From DASSJT01 sp963715025 (lineage in GTDB: Bacteria; Actinomycetota; Actinomycetes; Actinomycetales; Dermatophilaceae), in contig CAVQQQ010000009.1 of the NCBI GenBank assembly GCA_963715025.1, forward strand, positions 496,001 through 560,000: DNA of 64,000 nt, given 5' to 3'. Below the pieces are notes generated by a model. It searched no databases and was not told the origin of the DNA. It worked only from the letters and a program-made list of their open reading frames with translations. Of this stretch, positions 41,278-51,951 are shown piece after piece. The translations under genes were made by a program, and so were the position numbers. Numbering within the stretch: position 1 is the first letter of the stretch; every line of letters begins with the position of its first letter.

Positions 41278-42480
41278 GTGTCCGGCGGCATCCACCTCCC
41301 CACCGCCATCCTGGTCGGCGGGACCCTCGCCTTCGTCTGGGCGCTGGCCTGGCTGCGTGGCCGCAGCCGCCGGCGCCCGCAGGCGTTCGTGTCCGACGTG
41401 GACCGCGCGACCTACGAGACGCTCCACACCGCCTCCCTCGCCGCTCGCAGGCTCGGCGACGGCCTCACCCCGGACGGCACCGCCAGGGCCGCGAAGCATT
41501 TGCGCAAGATGCTGGGAGCAGCCTCCGTGGCCCTCTGCGATACCGGCGGCTTGATGGTCTGGGACGGCGAGGGAGATCACCACCGGAGCCAGTCGTTCCT
41601 CGACGCCCAAGCGGTCCTGGAGGGCGGGCGCACGGTGGTCCTCGACCACCGCAACGTCGACTGCGCCGACCCCGACTGCCCGATCCGGTCGGCAGTGATC
41701 GCTCCGCTGGTCGCGGAGGAGCGGGTCGTCGGCTCCCTCGCGGCATACGGCCCCAATCCCTCTGCGGGACTCGCGCGCGCCACCGAGGAGGTCGCGGCCT
41801 GGGTGTCCGGCCAGATCGAGCTCGCCGACCTGTCCCGCGAGCGGACCCGGGCCATGGAGGCCGAGCTGCGCGCCCTCCGGGCCCAGATCAGCCCGCACTT
41901 CATCTACAACTCCCTGGCCGCCATCGCCAGCTTCGTGCGCACCGACCCCGACCGCGCCCGCGAGCTCCTCCTCGAGTTCGCTGACTTCACCCGCTATGCG
42001 CTGCGCCGCGGCGGCGCCTACACCACCCTCGCGGAGGAATTGCGCAACGTGGAGCGCTACCTCGTGCTCGAGCAGGCCCGCTTCGGCGACCGGCTCGAGA
42101 TCTCCCTGCTCATCGCCCCGGAGGTACTGCCGGTCGCCCTGCCGTACCTGATCGTGCAGCCCCTCGTCGAGAACGCCGTACGCCACGGCCTGGCCGGCAA
42201 GCCCAGCGCGGGCCGCGTGACCCTCACCGCCACCGACCGTGGCTCCGAGGCGGAAATCACCGTCGAGGACGACGGGGTCGGCGCCAATCCGGAGCAGATC
42301 CGGCGGGCCCTCGACGGCCAGCCCGACGGCGACAGCGTCGGGCTCGGCAACGTCGACGCCCGACTGCGCTCGGTCTACGGCGACGACTTCGGCCTGGTCG
42401 TCGAGACCGCCGAGGGGGCGGGCACGAAGGTGTCGTTCCGCGTTCCGAAGTACTCGCCCGGCGTCCACGCCTCGTCGTAG
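41278..42480 (+). CDS. LytS/YehU-type sensor histidine kinase
   Basis: 400 aa from GTG 41278: one TM helix (residues 8-26), a GAF-like domain (about 50-180) containing Cys87 and the pair Cys129/Cys134 in VDCADPDCP, then the His_kinase domain with phospho-acceptor His207 (LRAQISPHFIYNSLAAI) and HATPase boxes VQPLVENAVRHGLAG and VEDDGVGANP. Its operon partners (LytTR regulator, two SSS symporters) suggest it senses a small carboxylate such as acetate or pyruvate, as related BtsS/YpdA systems do; ligand not shown. The Cys pair could bind a metal or sense redox. Confidence 0.88.
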   Translation: MSGGIHLPTAILVGGTLAFVWALAWLRGRSRRRPQAFVSDVDRATYETLHTASLAARRLGDGLTPDGTARAAKHLRKMLGAASVALCDTGGLMVWDGEGDHHRSQSFLDAQAVLEGGRTVVLDHRNVDCADPDCPIRSAVIAPLVAEERVVGSLAAYGPNPSAGLARATEEVAAWVSGQIELADLSRERTRAMEAELRALRAQISPHFIYNSLAAIASFVRTDPDRARELLLEFADFTRYALRRGGAYTTLAEELRNVERYLVLEQARFGDRLEISLLIAPEVLPVALPYLIVQPLVENAVRHGLAGKPSAGRVTLTATDRGSEAEITVEDDGVGANPEQIRRALDGQPDGDSVGLGNVDARLRSVYGDDFGLVVETAEGAGTKVSFRVPKYSPGVHASS

Positions 42481-42490
42481 TCTCCCCCGT

Positions 42491-43330
42491 ATGCCCGAGA
42501 GCAGCGCCGCTGAGCCCAGGGGGCTGACCGCTCTCGTCGTCGACGACGAGGCGCCCGCACTCTCCGAGCTCGCCTACCTGCTGCGCCAAGACGACCGCAT
42601 TGGCGAGATCCTCACCGCAGCCAGCGGCACGGGCGCCCTGCGCGCCCTGGAGTCCCACCCGGTCGACGTGGTCTTCTCCGACATCTCGATGCCCGGGCTC
42701 GACGGAATGGAGCTTGCCCGGGTGCTCGCGCGCTTCGCCGATCGGCCTCAGGTGGTCTTCGTCACGGCGTACGACGAGCACGCGGTCGACGCCTTCGCCA
42801 TCGACGCAACGGACTACGTGATGAAGCCGGTGCGCCCCGACCGTCTCGCCGAGGCGGTGCGCCGGGTCGCCGAGGGACGAGGAGGTATGCCGTCACACGC
42901 GGGCACCCCGCCCGCGGATCCCCATGCCGCCCGGACCGAGTCGGAGGACGAGACCATCCCGGTCGAGCTGGGCGGCGTCACCCGGTTCATCAGCCGCAGC
43001 CAGATCACCCACGTCCAGGCCCAGGGCGACTACGTGCGGCTCCACACAGCCACCGGCTCCCACCTCGTGCGAATCCCCCTGACGACCCTCGAGGACCGCT
43101 GGGGCCCTGCCGGCTTCCTGCGCATCCACCGGTCGACCCTGGTCTCGATGCCCCACGTGCGCGAGGTGCACATGGACCACGGCCACTGCGTCGTGGTGCT
43201 GCACGACGCCGGCCAGACCATAGAGCTCCAGGTGAGCAGGCGGCATACCCGCGAGCTGCGCGACCGACTCCTGCGGGCACCCATCTCTGGCACCGCCGTG
43301 CCCCGGGGCCCGCGCACGAGCCCGTCGTGA
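42491..43330 (+). CDS. LytTR-family response regulator
   Basis: The 279 aa regulator has a receiver with VVDDEAPALSE, phospho-acceptor Asp64 (FSDISMPGLDGMEL), and Lys112 (DYVMKPVRP), then a linker and a LytTR DNA-binding domain (ISRSQITHVQAQGDYVRLHT, FLRIHRSTLVSM). It begins 10 bp after the kinase stop, so the pair is co-expressed. LytTR proteins bind imperfect direct repeats; likely targets are the downstream symporter genes, but I could not pick out the sites. Confidence 0.9.
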   Translation: MPESSAAEPRGLTALVVDDEAPALSELAYLLRQDDRIGEILTAASGTGALRALESHPVDVVFSDISMPGLDGMELARVLARFADRPQVVFVTAYDEHAVDAFAIDATDYVMKPVRPDRLAEAVRRVAEGRGGMPSHAGTPPADPHAARTESEDETIPVELGGVTRFISRSQITHVQAQGDYVRLHTATGSHLVRIPLTTLEDRWGPAGFLRIHRSTLVSMPHVREVHMDHGHCVVVLHDAGQTIELQVSRRHTRELRDRLLRAPISGTAVPRGPRTSPS

Positions 43331-43346
43331 ACGGGGTGCCAGCCCC

Positions 43347-43739
43347 ATGACCAGCCCGACCCAGCCCAAGGCCGACGCGCCGGCCCGGGTGCGAGTCACC
43401 AGCTCGCGGCGCGGTGCCGCGTCGCCCGGCCGGGAGCAGCTGGCCAGTGACCTCAGCGAGCAAACCGGGCTCGGCGAGGTCTACCTGCGGAGGCTCATGG
43501 CCGCACAGCTGCGCCTGTCCATCACAGTCCTGGCCATCGGCGCCCTGGGCCTGGGCGGCCTCCCACTCCTCTTCTTGTTCGTCCCCACCACCCGCGATCT
43601 CACCGTCTTCGGCATCGGATTCCCGTGGCTCGCCCTCGGGGTCGCCGTCTACCCCTCCGCAGTCCTGGCGGCCCGCTACTACGTGCGGCATGCCGAGCGC
43701 ATCGAGGCTGAGTTCCGCGAGGTGATGGGCCGGTCGTGA
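43347..43739 (+). CDS. Small two-TM membrane protein preceding a symporter
   Basis: The 130 aa protein has a polar N-terminus (about 45 residues) and two TM helices (LSITVLAIGALGLGGLPLLFLF and a second at 88-110), ending in a charged helix YYVRHAERIEAEFREVMGR. It overlaps the SSS gene by 4 nt (GTGA). The position mirrors that of DUF485 before ActP, and the C-terminal helix looks DUF485-like, so an accessory subunit of the symporter is inferred. Confidence 0.75.
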   Translation: MTSPTQPKADAPARVRVTSSRRGAASPGREQLASDLSEQTGLGEVYLRRLMAAQLRLSITVLAIGALGLGGLPLLFLFVPTTRDLTVFGIGFPWLALGVAVYPSAVLAARYYVRHAERIEAEFREVMGRS

Positions 43740-45271
43740 ACGAGGTCTACGGGCTGGTGTCCGTCACCCTGGTGTGCCTGGCCACCCTGGGCGTCGGCAC
43801 CTTCGGACTGCGGCTGTCGCGCGCTACGAGCGACTTCTACGTGGCCGGGCGCACGGTGTCCCCCGCGCGCAACGCCAGCGCCATCGGTGGCGAGTACCTT
43901 TCTGCTGCCTCGTTTCTCGGTGTCGCTGGCCTCATCTACGAGCGTGGGGCCGACATGCTCTGGTTCCCGGTGGGCTACACGGTGGGCTACATGGTGCTGC
44001 TCGTCCTGGTCGCTGCGCCGCTGCGCCGCTCCGGCGCCTACACGCTCCCGGACTTCGCCGAGGCGCGGCTGGAGTCCACGGCGATCCGGCGGCTCTGCTC
44101 GGCCCTGGTGGTCGGCATCGGTTGGCTCTACCTGCTGCCGCAGCTCCAGGGCGCTGGCCTGGCGCTGCACCACGTGACGGGCTGGCCGACCTGGGCCGGC
44201 GGGCTGATCGTCGTCGTGGTGGTCTTCACGAACGTGGCCGCCGGCGGCATGCGCTCGATCACGGTGGTCCAGGCCATGCAGTACTGGCTCAAGCTGACCG
44301 CCATCGCCGTGCCCGCGTTCGTCCTGCTGTGGGTGTGGCTGCAGGCTGGGCATCCCGGGCCTGCGCACGTCGACCCCGGCTGGCACCAGCCCCTGTGGGG
44401 CTTCTCGCAGCACGACCACCCGGTCTACACGAACTACAGCACGCTGCTCGCGCTCAGCCTGGGCACCATGGGCCTCCCCCACGTTGTGGTCCGCTTCTAC
44501 ACCAACCCCGAGGGGCAGGACGCGCGCCGGACGACGGTGTTCGTGATCGCCCTCCTTGGCCTGTTCTACGTCTTCACGCCGGTGTATGCCGTGCTCGGCC
44601 GCGTGTACATGCCTCGCCTCGCGCCCGGCACGGGTTCGGACACAATCGTGCTCAACCTCCCGCTGGCCGTGCTTCATGGCGAGCTCGCGCAGGTGATGGC
44701 GGCGGTGCTCGCGGGCGGCGCGTTCGCGGCCTTCCTCAGCACCGCGTCCGGGCTGGTCATGTCGGTGTCGGGCGTGCTCGACCAGGACCTCCTGCGCCGG
44801 CGGATCGCCCGGGTCACCGGCGACGACGCCTTCCGCGTGCAGGGGTTCCGGCTCGCGACCGGCCTGGCCGTGGTCGTGCCGTACCTCGCCAGCCGGGTGA
44901 TCGAGCCGCTCGGCCTGGCGACGACGGTCGGCCTCGCCTTCGCCCTCGCGGCGGCTACGTTCGCTCCGCTGCTCATGCTTGGGGTCTGGTGGCCTGGGCT
45001 CAGCACCACAGGCGCGGCCGCCGGGCTGGTGATAGGGGGCGGTGCGGCGACGCTCGCTGTGATCACGAACTTCGTGTTCGGCTCGCTGCCCGGCTGGCCC
45101 GGCGCCCTGCTGGCCCAGCCGGCCGCATGGTGCACGCCCCTCGCCTTTGTGTCGGCAGTTCTGGTGTCGCTGATGACACCCGGGCGGATCCCCCGCCACA
45201 CCGGACGCACCCTGGTGCGACTGCACACCCCCGAGGCCGTGCTCGCCAGCCGGGTCCCCGACCCGGTCTAG
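43736..45271 (+). CDS. Sodium:solute symporter (SSS family), monocarboxylate/acetate type
   Basis: The 511 aa protein has about 13 TM helices. Signature stretches: DFYVAGRTVSPARNASAIGGEYLSAASFLG near the N-terminus, TVGYMVLLVLVAAPLRRSGAYTLPDF, and GGMRSITVVQAMQYW (SSS consensus). Closest in character to ActP/MctC-type transporters taking up acetate, pyruvate or propionate with Na+ or H+. Second transporter of this type lies 0.5 kb downstream. Confidence 0.88.
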   Translation: MNEVYGLVSVTLVCLATLGVGTFGLRLSRATSDFYVAGRTVSPARNASAIGGEYLSAASFLGVAGLIYERGADMLWFPVGYTVGYMVLLVLVAAPLRRSGAYTLPDFAEARLESTAIRRLCSALVVGIGWLYLLPQLQGAGLALHHVTGWPTWAGGLIVVVVVFTNVAAGGMRSITVVQAMQYWLKLTAIAVPAFVLLWVWLQAGHPGPAHVDPGWHQPLWGFSQHDHPVYTNYSTLLALSLGTMGLPHVVVRFYTNPEGQDARRTTVFVIALLGLFYVFTPVYAVLGRVYMPRLAPGTGSDTIVLNLPLAVLHGELAQVMAAVLAGGAFAAFLSTASGLVMSVSGVLDQDLLRRRIARVTGDDAFRVQGFRLATGLAVVVPYLASRVIEPLGLATTVGLAFALAAATFAPLLMLGVWWPGLSTTGAAAGLVIGGGAATLAVITNFVFGSLPGWPGALLAQPAAWCTPLAFVSAVLVSLMTPGRIPRHTGRTLVRLHTPEAVLASRVPDPV

Positions 45272-45477
45272 GCCTCCCATCGGCGCCCTCGGGATCCGGA
45301 CAGGGGCACCGCTCAGCGCAGGGCACGTGCCGCTCAGCGCATGACGCCCGCCCGCACACCGATGCCGACCTCCGCCCGCCGAGAGGGGCGCAGCGAAGGC
45401 TTCACCCGGCATACCGCCTGGACCCATCGTGGCCACGAGCCGGACAGAGCCGTCCGGTCGACCAACGGAGGTGTCCC

Positions 45478-45807
45478 GTGAGCCATGACGCTCCTGAGCA
45501 GGTCGACAGGTATGTCGACCTGCAGAACACGGAGGAGTTCGCCGACCTGCGGCGGCGATTCCGGTCGTTCGTCTTCCCGATGACCGCGCTGTTCTTGGCG
45601 TGGTACTTCCTGTACGTCCTGCTCTCCACCTACGCGCCCGACTTCATGTCCACCAAGGTTTTCGGCAACATCAACGTCGGCCTGATCTTCGGCCTCGGCC
45701 AGTTCCTCTCCACGTTTGTGATCACGATGATCTACGCCCGCTGGGCGGACCGTGAGTTCGACCCGCGCGCCGAGACGCTGCACGACCGGATGGGGGTCGA
45801 CCTCTGA
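45478..45807 (+). CDS. DUF485 family membrane protein
   Basis: The 109 aa protein has two TM helices (VFPMTALFLAWYFLYVLLST and IFGLGQFLSTFVITMIYARWA) and the DUF485 context FADLRRRFRSF. In many bacteria this is yjcH, co-transcribed with actP. The GTG start at 45478 has a GGAGG site; the stop overlaps the ActP start (TGATG). The 206-bp gap before it contains a CCGCTCAGCGCA direct repeat pair and one GGCATACC. Confidence 0.88.
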   Translation: MSHDAPEQVDRYVDLQNTEEFADLRRRFRSFVFPMTALFLAWYFLYVLLSTYAPDFMSTKVFGNINVGLIFGLGQFLSTFVITMIYARWADREFDPRAETLHDRMGVDL

Positions 45808-47453
45808 TGGCTGCGCTGTCCGTTCCTGCCTTGCTTCCAGCCGCCACTGACGTCGGCAACCCCACCCTCAACATCACGATCTTCGCGGTCTTCGTGGCCA
45901 TCACCCTTGCCATCGTCATCCGCGCGTCGCGCTACAACCGCAGCGCCACCGACTTCTACGCCGGCGGGCGCGCGTTCACCGGGCGTCAGAACGGCATCGC
46001 CATCTCGGGTGACTACCTGTCGGCGGCGTCGTTCCTCGGCATCGCCGGGGCCATCGCGCTCACCGGCTACGACGGTTTCCTGTACTCGATCGGCTTCCTC
46101 GTGGCCTGGCTGGTCGCACTGCTGCTCGTCGCCGAGCTCCTGCGCAACTCGGGCAAGTTCACGATGGCCGATGTCCTGTCCTTCCGCCTGAAGCAGCGTC
46201 CTGTGCGCATGGCAGCTGCCATCTCGACTCTCGCGGTGTGCTTCTTCTACCTCCTCGCCCAGATGGCGGGTGCGGGCGGTCTGGTCGCCCTGCTCCTGGG
46301 CATCGAGGACAAGGCCGGCCAGTCACTGGTCATCGGCGTCGTCGGCGTGATCATGATCGCCTACGTCCTGATCGGCGGCATGAAGGGCACGACCTGGGTC
46401 CAGATCATCAAGGCCGTGCTGCTGATCGCCGGCGCGGGCGTGATGACGGTCTGGGTGCTCGGCGAGTTCGGTTTCAACCTGTCGTCGGTCCTGGGCGGCG
46501 CGGTCGACAACTCCAAGGCCGGGGAGGCCGTCCTCAACCCCGGACTGCAGTACGGCAAGAGCGGCACCACGAAGCTCGACTTCATCTCCCTTTCGATGGC
46601 CCTCGTGCTTGGGACCGCCGGCCTCCCGCACGTGCTGATGCGCTTCTACACCGTGCCGTCGTCGAAGGAAGCGCGCCGCTCGGTGGTCTGGGCGATCTGG
46701 CTGATCGGCATCTTCTACCTGTTCACGCTGGTGCTTGGCTATGGCGCGGCCGCTCTGGTCGGCCCGGACACAATCAAGGCGGCACCCGGCAAGGCCAACT
46801 CCGCAGCACCCCTCCTGGCCTTCCACCTCGGCGGCGAGCTACTGCTCGGCCTCATCTCGGCGGTCGCGTTCGCCACGATCCTCGCCGTGGTGGCCGGGCT
46901 CACGATCACCGCCAGTGCCAGCCTCTCGCACGACATCTACAACTCGGTCATCAAGGACGGCACGGCCAGCCCGGAGGACGAAGTGCGCGTCGCCCGGATG
47001 ACCGCTGTCGTCATCGGCATCCTCGCGATCTTCGGGGGCATCCTCGCCAACGGCCAGAACATCGCGTTCCTCGTGGCCCTGGCCTTCGCCGTGGCAGCGA
47101 GTGCGAACCTGCCCACGATCCTCTACTCGCTGTTCTGGAAACGGTTCAACACCCGCGGTGCTCTCTGGAGCATCTACGGCGGCCTGATCACGTCGGTCAC
47201 GCTGATCGTCTTCTCGCCTGTGGTATCCGGCAAGCCGGTCGACCCGGCCACGGGCAAGAGCCTCTCGATGCTCCAGGACGTCGACTTCCACTGGTTCTCG
47301 CTCGACAACCCCGGCATCATCTCGATCCCGGTCGGGTTCCTGCTGGGCTGGCTTGGCACCGTGACCAGCAAGGAGTCCAACTCTGCCAAGTTCGCCGAGA
47401 TGGAAGTCCGTTCCCTCACCGGCCACGGAGCAGAAAAGGCGGTTGTGCACTGA
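45807..47453 (+). CDS. actP: Cation/acetate symporter, ActP/MctC type
   Basis: The 548 aa SSS transporter has NRSATDFYAGGRAFTGRQNGIAISGDYLSAASFLGIAG at its N-terminus (shown here only as the family hallmark GGR...GDYLSAASFLG), about 13 TM helices, IGGMKGTTWVQIIKAVLL, and GTAGLPHVLMRFYTV. It is translationally coupled to DUF485. With acs 2 kb away it completes an uptake-and-activation route for acetate. Ends in a strong terminator. Confidence 0.9.
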   Translation: MAALSVPALLPAATDVGNPTLNITIFAVFVAITLAIVIRASRYNRSATDFYAGGRAFTGRQNGIAISGDYLSAASFLGIAGAIALTGYDGFLYSIGFLVAWLVALLLVAELLRNSGKFTMADVLSFRLKQRPVRMAAAISTLAVCFFYLLAQMAGAGGLVALLLGIEDKAGQSLVIGVVGVIMIAYVLIGGMKGTTWVQIIKAVLLIAGAGVMTVWVLGEFGFNLSSVLGGAVDNSKAGEAVLNPGLQYGKSGTTKLDFISLSMALVLGTAGLPHVLMRFYTVPSSKEARRSVVWAIWLIGIFYLFTLVLGYGAAALVGPDTIKAAPGKANSAAPLLAFHLGGELLLGLISAVAFATILAVVAGLTITASASLSHDIYNSVIKDGTASPEDEVRVARMTAVVIGILAIFGGILANGQNIAFLVALAFAVAASANLPTILYSLFWKRFNTRGALWSIYGGLITSVTLIVFSPVVSGKPVDPATGKSLSMLQDVDFHWFSLDNPGIISIPVGFLLGWLGTVTSKESNSAKFAEMEVRSLTGHGAEKAVVH

Positions 47454-47478
47454 CCCCCTGACCAGTGCGCGGCAACAC

Positions 47479-47510
47479 GGCGCCCAGGAGCCACACCGCT
47501 CCTGGGCGCC
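47479..47510 (+). terminator. Terminator of the symporter operon
   Basis: Arms GGCGCCCAGGAG (47479-47490) and CTCCTGGGCGCC (47499-47510) form a perfect 12-bp stem with an 8-nt loop, followed by TTCTGCT. It lies 26 bp past actP and may also end the convergent DUF885 gene. Confidence 0.85.
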
Positions 47511-47579
47511 TTCTGCTGCGGTCAACCGGCGCCGCGACCCCCGCCTGCATCGTGCGCCGACGAAATCGGACGCCATGCG

Positions 47580-49232
47580 TCAGGCAAGTCGGCGTCTGAC
47601 CACCCCGTCGAGGACGTCGAGCGGCAGACCGCCGGAGTCGAGCACGGCAGCGTGAAAAGCCTTGATGTCGAACGACTCTCCCTGGCGCTCGGCTGCCTCG
47701 CGCCGCATCCTCAGGATCTCCATGCGGCCGATCATGTACGACGTTGCCTGGCCGGGGTACTCGATGTAGCGGTCGACCTCACGCCGGACCCCCTCCTCGC
47801 TCATGGCCGAGTTGGCGACCATGTATTCAACCGCCTGTTGGCGGCTCCAGCCGAGGGCGTGCACGCCGGTGTCGACCACGAGGCGGCAGGCCCGGATCGA
47901 GTCCATGCTGAGCATCCCCATGCGGTCGCGGTCGGAGCTGTAGAGACCCATCTCGTCGGCCAGTCGCTCGGTGTAGAGGCCCCAGCCTTCGGCGTAGGCG
48001 TTGGCGTGGACGTGCTTGCGGAAGTCGGGCACCCCGCTGAGCTCGCCGGCGACCGCCAGTTGGAGGTGGTGGCCGGGGATCCCCTCGTGGAAGGCGAGGG
48101 CCTCCATCTCGAAGGTGCCCCAGGCCGCGGGGTTGGAGACGTTGACGAAGAAGGTGCCGCCACGACTGCCATCGCCCGCCGGCGGGAAGTAGTACGCCGC
48201 TGGCCCGGTGGTGACGCCCTCGACCGCGCAGGGCGCCTTCGGCAGGACCTCGAACCACTGGGGCATCGCGGCCGCGGCGCTCGCGAAGGCAGCCTGGCAG
48301 GCCGCGACGATGTCGTCAGCCTCGGTGAAGTGGAGTGCAGGGTCGCTGCGCAGGGCGGCGAGGACCCGGCCGAGGTCGCTCGTGCCCAAGACCGCCTGGC
48401 CCAGCACGCGGTACTCCTCGGCCAGGTCGGCGACCTTCGCCAGGCCGAGGTCGTGGATCTCCCGGGCCTCGAGGCCGGTCGTGGTGTGGAAGCGCAGGGT
48501 GGTGGCATAGGACTCAGCTCCGTCGGCGAGCCAGGTGAGCCCACAGCGGTCGTCCGGGCGTGCCTCGGGGAGCACCTCGTCCCGGAGGACGTCGCGATAG
48601 GCGGCCATGCCGGGTCGGATGGACTCCTCGATGGCCCGCTGGAGGCGGCCGCGCCACGCCTCGGCGTCGAGGCCCTCGGGGGGTGTGCTGGTCTCGAGCA
48701 GCGGGTCGTCGCCGAGGGGGGTCGCGAGAGCAGCGTCGAGCTGGGCGATCGTCGCGCTGACGCTGAACTCTGCCGGAGTGCGCCCGTGGGCCAGGCCTTG
48801 GCGGTGGCGCTCGGCGAGCTGTCGATAGTAGGAACCGATCGCGTGGAACGCGCCGACCAGCGACTCGGCGACTCCCGGGTCGGGCAGTGGCAGCATGCCG
48901 ACAATGACGGGCAGCGACACCTGGTCGCCAAAGATCGAACTCGCGCCGAATTCGCGCAGGCGCGCGTCCTTGAGGTCGGCTCGAGTCGTGGCGTCGGAGA
49001 CGATCACACTCCGGGTGATCCGATCCTGCTCGCCGAGCCCGGACGGGTCCACGGACTCGGCGCGGGCCGCGAGGCCTCGGAGGGTCGCGATCTCGCGGTC
49101 CTCGGCCTCGCGGGAGGCATCCTCGTAGGAGCCGGCGTGCCGGTATTCCCCGATCATGTGCGCCCAGGTGGGTTCCTGCGCGAGCAGCGCCTCGAAGTAG
49201 TCCCTCGCGAGCTGGTCGATCGTGTCCCCCAT
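47580..49232 (-). CDS. DUF885 family protein (putative zinc metallopeptidase)
   Basis: The 550 aa soluble, mostly helical protein has the metal-binding motif FHEGIPGHHLQ (382-389) and the downstream YAEGWGLYTERLADEMG, both conserved in DUF885, which is related in fold to M32/M3-like gluzincin peptidases. No signal peptide, so cytosolic. The ribosome site GGAAGGAG precedes ATG 49232. Peptidase activity is inferred from fold only. Confidence 0.87.
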   Translation of the reverse strand: MGDTIDQLARDYFEALLAQEPTWAHMIGEYRHAGSYEDASREAEDREIATLRGLAARAESVDPSGLGEQDRITRSVIVSDATTRADLKDARLREFGASSIFGDQVSLPVIVGMLPLPDPGVAESLVGAFHAIGSYYRQLAERHRQGLAHGRTPAEFSVSATIAQLDAALATPLGDDPLLETSTPPEGLDAEAWRGRLQRAIEESIRPGMAAYRDVLRDEVLPEARPDDRCGLTWLADGAESYATTLRFHTTTGLEAREIHDLGLAKVADLAEEYRVLGQAVLGTSDLGRVLAALRSDPALHFTEADDIVAACQAAFASAAAAMPQWFEVLPKAPCAVEGVTTGPAAYYFPPAGDGSRGGTFFVNVSNPAAWGTFEMEALAFHEGIPGHHLQLAVAGELSGVPDFRKHVHANAYAEGWGLYTERLADEMGLYSSDRDRMGMLSMDSIRACRLVVDTGVHALGWSRQQAVEYMVANSAMSEEGVRREVDRYIEYPGQATSYMIGRMEILRMRREAAERQGESFDIKAFHAAVLDSGGLPLDVLDGVVRRRLA

Positions 49233-49548
49233 GCTGACTCCTTCCTCTCAAGCCCGGTTTCAGGGCAACACTGGCAGAGCCACCCGACACGCGACACACC
49301 AGGGCGAGGAAGGATGCGCCCGTCTTGTGCCACGGTCGGTGCCGCCGGTTCGGTACTGTCCAGTCGTCCTGCCGACCCGCTGCCGCTCGCCGCAGGGTGG
49401 GTCGCAGCGCCCTCCGCTGGGCGCAGCGGACCCCCGCCGAACGGCCAGTCCGCGTGCCTGACCTTGCCCGCGGACGGCATACGGGGTTGGCTTGGACGTG
49501 GTGGGATTTGCCATGCCCGCCGGAGTTGTCACTCAAGGAGGAGCGCGC
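49233..49548. other. Divergent intergenic region DUF885 / acs
   Basis: No gene seen in 316 bp. It contains an imperfect long hairpin, GGGTCGCAGCGCCC against GGGCGCAGCGGACCC (49399-49433), one GGCATAC word (49477), and a GC-rich leader before acs. The hairpin could attenuate acs; I found no clear -35/-10 pair. Confidence 0.45.
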
Positions 49549-51513
<1,965 letters not shown>

Positions 51514-51525
51514 CGCGACAGAGGC

Positions 51526-51564
51526 AAGGGGTATGCCGGGTGGTCACCACCCGGCATACCCCTT
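51526..51564 (+). terminator. acs terminator: 18-bp perfect palindrome with GGTATGCC arms (element copy 1)
   Basis: AAGGGGTATGCCGGGTGG (51526-51543) pairs fully with its complement at 51547-51564 around a TCA loop. A second hairpin, CCCTTCC (51560-51566) with GGAAGGG (51576-51582), shares bases with the right arm, so the two stems are partly exclusive. A related copy is at 55899-55954. Confidence 0.8.
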
Positions 51565-51661
51565 CCGTTTGCCCGGGAAGGGCTCGCCGCCGGCCCGCCT
51601 CCGCCTCCGTGCCCACCCTCGGCTTGGGAGCTGACGCTGAGCGTCGTGGAATCCAGGTCGT

Positions 51662-51928
51662 TCAGCTCGCTGGGCGTCCGGGAGCCGACCTCCGGTTCCG
51701 TACGGCGCGGACCGTGGCGAAGCCCACCGCCGAGCAGACCGCGACCAGCGGAATGTCGATGAGGAGGAACTCCCAGCCGATCTTGTATTCGCCGCTCACG
51801 ATCGTGGCGAGGACTCCGAGCACGACGGATATCCCCACTCCGGTCACGAGCCTCATTCGGCTCCGGATCAGCGTGAGCATGGAACCCAGGATGAGTCCGC
51901 CCACAATTGGAACCAGCTCGCTACCCAC
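51662..51928 (-). CDS. Small membrane protein of unknown function
   Basis: The 88 aa protein has three hydrophobic segments (LVPIVGGLILGSMLTLI, VTGVGISVVLGVLATIV, FLLIDIPLVAVCSAVGFATV) and a basic tail. No family recognised. It lies 23 bp after the sialidase-like gene on the same strand and may be the last gene of that operon. Confidence 0.6.
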   Translation of the reverse strand: MGSELVPIVGGLILGSMLTLIRSRMRLVTGVGISVVLGVLATIVSGEYKIGWEFLLIDIPLVAVCSAVGFATVRAVRNRRSAPGRPAS

Positions 51929-51951
51929 TGCTCCGCCTCCTCGAGTTCGGT

